From Alphaproteobacteria bacterium (GTDB lineage: Bacteria > Pseudomonadota > Alphaproteobacteria > Rhizobiales > Rhizobiaceae), in contig BOKV01000007.1 in assembly GCA_016861165.1 (NCBI GenBank), positions 84,828 to 148,827 of the forward strand: a DNA stretch of 64,000 nt, read 5' to 3'. Under the pieces are notes generated by a model, which worked only from the letters and a program-made list of their open reading frames with translations, was not told the origin of the DNA and did not search any database. Shown in pieces: positions 62,220 to 64,000 of this stretch (positions within the stretch are counted from its first letter, which is position 1; every line of letters starts with the position of its first letter). Position numbers and translations under genes: made by a program.

Positions 62220-62409
62220 TCCTCCATCCATTTGTTTGTCGCATCATCTTGTCCGCCTCGCGTTGCCGCTCGGCGGGATGAGGCTCGTAGCCATTCCTCC
62301 AAATCCGCGCCGCAGGTTTACGCTCCCGAAACCCGCGCGCGGCTATGGTCGACCGGGGTGGCCAGCCTTGCCCGGGATGTCCCGCGCCGGCCAGTTACGG
62401 GGAGACGGC

Positions 62410-63186
62410 ATGGCGCCGCCCGACGCTCTGCAAATCCGCGACCTGCACAAGCGATTCGACCGGCCGGCGGTAGCCGGCCTCGACATGCGGGTCATGGCCG
62501 GCGAGTTCTACGCGCTGCTGGGGCCGAACGGCGCCGGCAAGACCACGTCGCTCAAGATGGTGGCGGGCCTGCTCAAGCCCGACCGCGGCTCGATCGCCGT
62601 GTTCGGCCATGACGCGCTGGCCGATCCGGCCGCGGCCAAGCGCATAACCGCGTGGGTGCCGGACGAGCCGATGGTCTACGACCGGCTGACCCCGCTCGAA
62701 TATCTGGAGTTCGTCGCCGGGCTGTGGGATGTCGACGCGCACCTGGCAGCCCGCCGCGCCGGCGAGCTGCTCGAATGGCTGCGCTTGGCGCCGCACGCCA
62801 ACGAGCGCTGCGAGGGACTTTCGCGTGGTATGCGCCAGAAGGTAGCGCTCGCCGGCGCGCTCGTGCACGAGCCGCAACTGATCATCCTCGACGAGCCGCT
62901 GACCGGGCTCGACGCCGCCTCGGCGCGGCTGGTCAAGTCGGTGCTGAAGGAGCGGGTCGCCCGCGGCGCCACCGTGATCATGACGACGCACATCCTCGAA
63001 GTGGCCGAGCGCATGGCCGAGCGCATCGGCGTTATCGCCGCCGGCCGGCTGGTCGCCGAGGGCACGCTGGCCGAACTGCGCCGCCTCGCCGGCAATGGCG
63101 ACGGCACGCTGGAGGAGGTGTTTCTCGACATCGTTGCCGAGGGCGAGCCCACGGCATCGCCGCTCGCCGGGGCGAGCGCGGCATGA
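62410..63186 (+). CDS. ABC transporter ATP-binding protein (exporter type)
   Basis: ATPase of 258 residues. Walker A LGPNGAGKTT, Q-loop, signature LSRGMRQKVALAGAL, Walker B LIILDEPLTGLDAASARLV, H-loop MTTHILEVAERMAERIG. The fold and length are those of drug/lipid-exporter ATPases of the ABC-2 type. ATG 62410 has GGGGAGAC upstream. Its stop overlaps the start of the permease gene by four bases (ATGA), so the two form one exporter. The substrate is unknown. Confidence 0.92.
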   Translation: MAPPDALQIRDLHKRFDRPAVAGLDMRVMAGEFYALLGPNGAGKTTSLKMVAGLLKPDRGSIAVFGHDALADPAAAKRITAWVPDEPMVYDRLTPLEYLEFVAGLWDVDAHLAARRAGELLEWLRLAPHANERCEGLSRGMRQKVALAGALVHEPQLIILDEPLTGLDAASARLVKSVLKERVARGATVIMTTHILEVAERMAERIGVIAAGRLVAEGTLAELRRLAGNGDGTLEEVFLDIVAEGEPTASPLAGASAA

Positions 63187-64000
63187 GCGCGGCTGGCGGC
63201 ATCGCCTGGCTGGCGCGCCACGAGTTGCGGCTCACCTGGCGCGACCTGGCGGCGATGCTGACAGGCGGCCGGCGCGGGCGTGCCATTGTCGTCGTGGCCG
63301 TCATGGCGGTCGTCGCCCTCCTGCTGCACGCGCTCGCCGCCACGCTGGTCGGCTCGGGCGCCGGCCAGGCCGGCCCCGCCGATCTCGACCGCTGGATCAC
63401 CGTCACGGCGCTTCTGGCGCTCGCCTTCTCGCTGATCGCCTCGCAGGCGATGGAATCGGTGACGCGCGCTTTCTACAGCCGCTCGGACCTCGATCTGGTG
63501 TTGTCCTCTCCCGTTTCCGTGCGCCGCGTGTTCGCCGTCAGGACGGGCGCCATCGCGGCGTCGACGACAACCCTGTCGCTGCTTCTCGGCGCGCCGCTCA
63601 TCAACGTGCTGGCCTGGCGCGACGGGCCCGGCTGGCTGATGGCCTATCCGGTGCTGCTCGCCATCGGCGTCGTCGCCACCGTGCTGTCGCTGTCGCTGAC
63701 CTTCCTTATGTTCGGCCTGGTCGGAGCCCGGCGCACGCGCCTAGTCGCCCAGGTCGTCGCCGCCCTGGTCGGCGCCACCTTCATCATCGGCATCCAGCTT
63801 GCGGCAATCTCGTCGATGGGCACGCTGTCGCGCATGACCTTCCTGACCTCCGACCTGGTGCGCGCCCACATGCCGGGCGAGGCCTCGATCGCCTGGCTGC
63901 CGGCGCGCGCAGTGACCGGCGAGGCGCTGCCCGCGCTCGGCGTCATCGGCGCGGCGGCGCTCCTGTTCGCGGCCGCCGTCATGGGCCTGTCGGGCGGCTT
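63183..64000 (+). CDS. ABC transporter permease (3' truncated by window end)
   Basis: Membrane protein, 272 residues seen before the window ends with no stop. Hydrophobic segments occur at about residues 36-55, 75-92, 125-140, 155-180, 190-212 and 245-268. The region EDLVLSSPVSVRRVF-like (SRSDLDLVLSSPVSVRRVFA) matches the cytoplasmic coupling loop of ABC-2/exporter permeases, typical of a permease following an adjacent ATPase. ATG 63183 overlaps the ATPase stop. The remainder of the protein lies beyond position 64000. Confidence 0.85.
   Translation, partial: MSAAGGIAWLARHELRLTWRDLAAMLTGGRRGRAIVVVAVMAVVALLLHALAATLVGSGAGQAGPADLDRWITVTALLALAFSLIASQAMESVTRAFYSRSDLDLVLSSPVSVRRVFAVRTGAIAASTTTLSLLLGAPLINVLAWRDGPGWLMAYPVLLAIGVVATVLSLSLTFLMFGLVGARRTRLVAQVVAALVGATFIIGIQLAAISSMGTLSRMTFLTSDLVRAHMPGEASIAWLPARAVTGEALPALGVIGAAALLFAAAVMGLSGG

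Overview
The window is very GC-rich and almost fully coding. It looks like chromosomal DNA of an alphaproteobacterium, most likely of the order Hyphomicrobiales. This rests on the short-form hisG with hisZ and hisS, the rsmE-gshA pair, DUF2927 and DUF3422 proteins, a MocE-type ferredoxin and a KstR2-like TetR regulator. The genus cannot be fixed from sequence alone.

Bases 1-33659 form a catabolic island. Several products read as close relatives of the actinobacterial genes that degrade the steroid C/D-ring intermediate HIP (a methylhexahydroindanedione propionate): FadD3 (461-2038), a Rv3548c-like SDR (1-429), IpdF (6865-7671), EchA20 (7668-8447), IpdC (8462-9535) and IpdA/IpdB (31149-32889). 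Around them lie a two-subunit acyl-CoA dehydrogenase, a thiolase, a FadJ-type multifunctional enzyme, a second CoA ligase, eleven classical SDRs and one extended SDR, two SnoaL-fold proteins, a MaoC hydratase and a VOC protein. There is also a Liv-type ABC importer with a fused LivH-LivM permease and two substrate-binding proteins. The genes sit in divergent operons. Almost every operon start carries a 19-bp inverted-repeat motif (consensus GCATCGTCYGAAGGGACTA; core TCGTCC-N4-GGACKA). I infer it is the operator of one regulator, most likely the TetR protein at 13958-14725.

Bases 33708-38330 hold a LacI regulator and a divergent operon of membrane desaturase/hydroxylase, Rieske ferredoxin, ferredoxin reductase (MocD/E/F-like) and a divergent PanB-fold protein. 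Bases 38345-41766 are hisS-hisZ-hisG. Then come a LysE exporter, DNA-3-methyladenine glycosylase I, a DUF2927 protein and two tandem L,D-transpeptidases.

Bases 46003-55825 oxidise 2-hydroxy acids: glcDEF (glycolate) on the minus strand, and an FCD-type GntR regulator with lutABC (lactate) on the plus strand. A similar GGTAA-N7-TTNACCA element precedes both transcription units. The remainder contains a GGDEF/EAL phosphodiesterase with a degenerate GGDEF site, a conserved hypothetical, rsmE, gshA, a PilZ-like protein, a DUF937 protein and an ABC exporter whose permease runs off the end.
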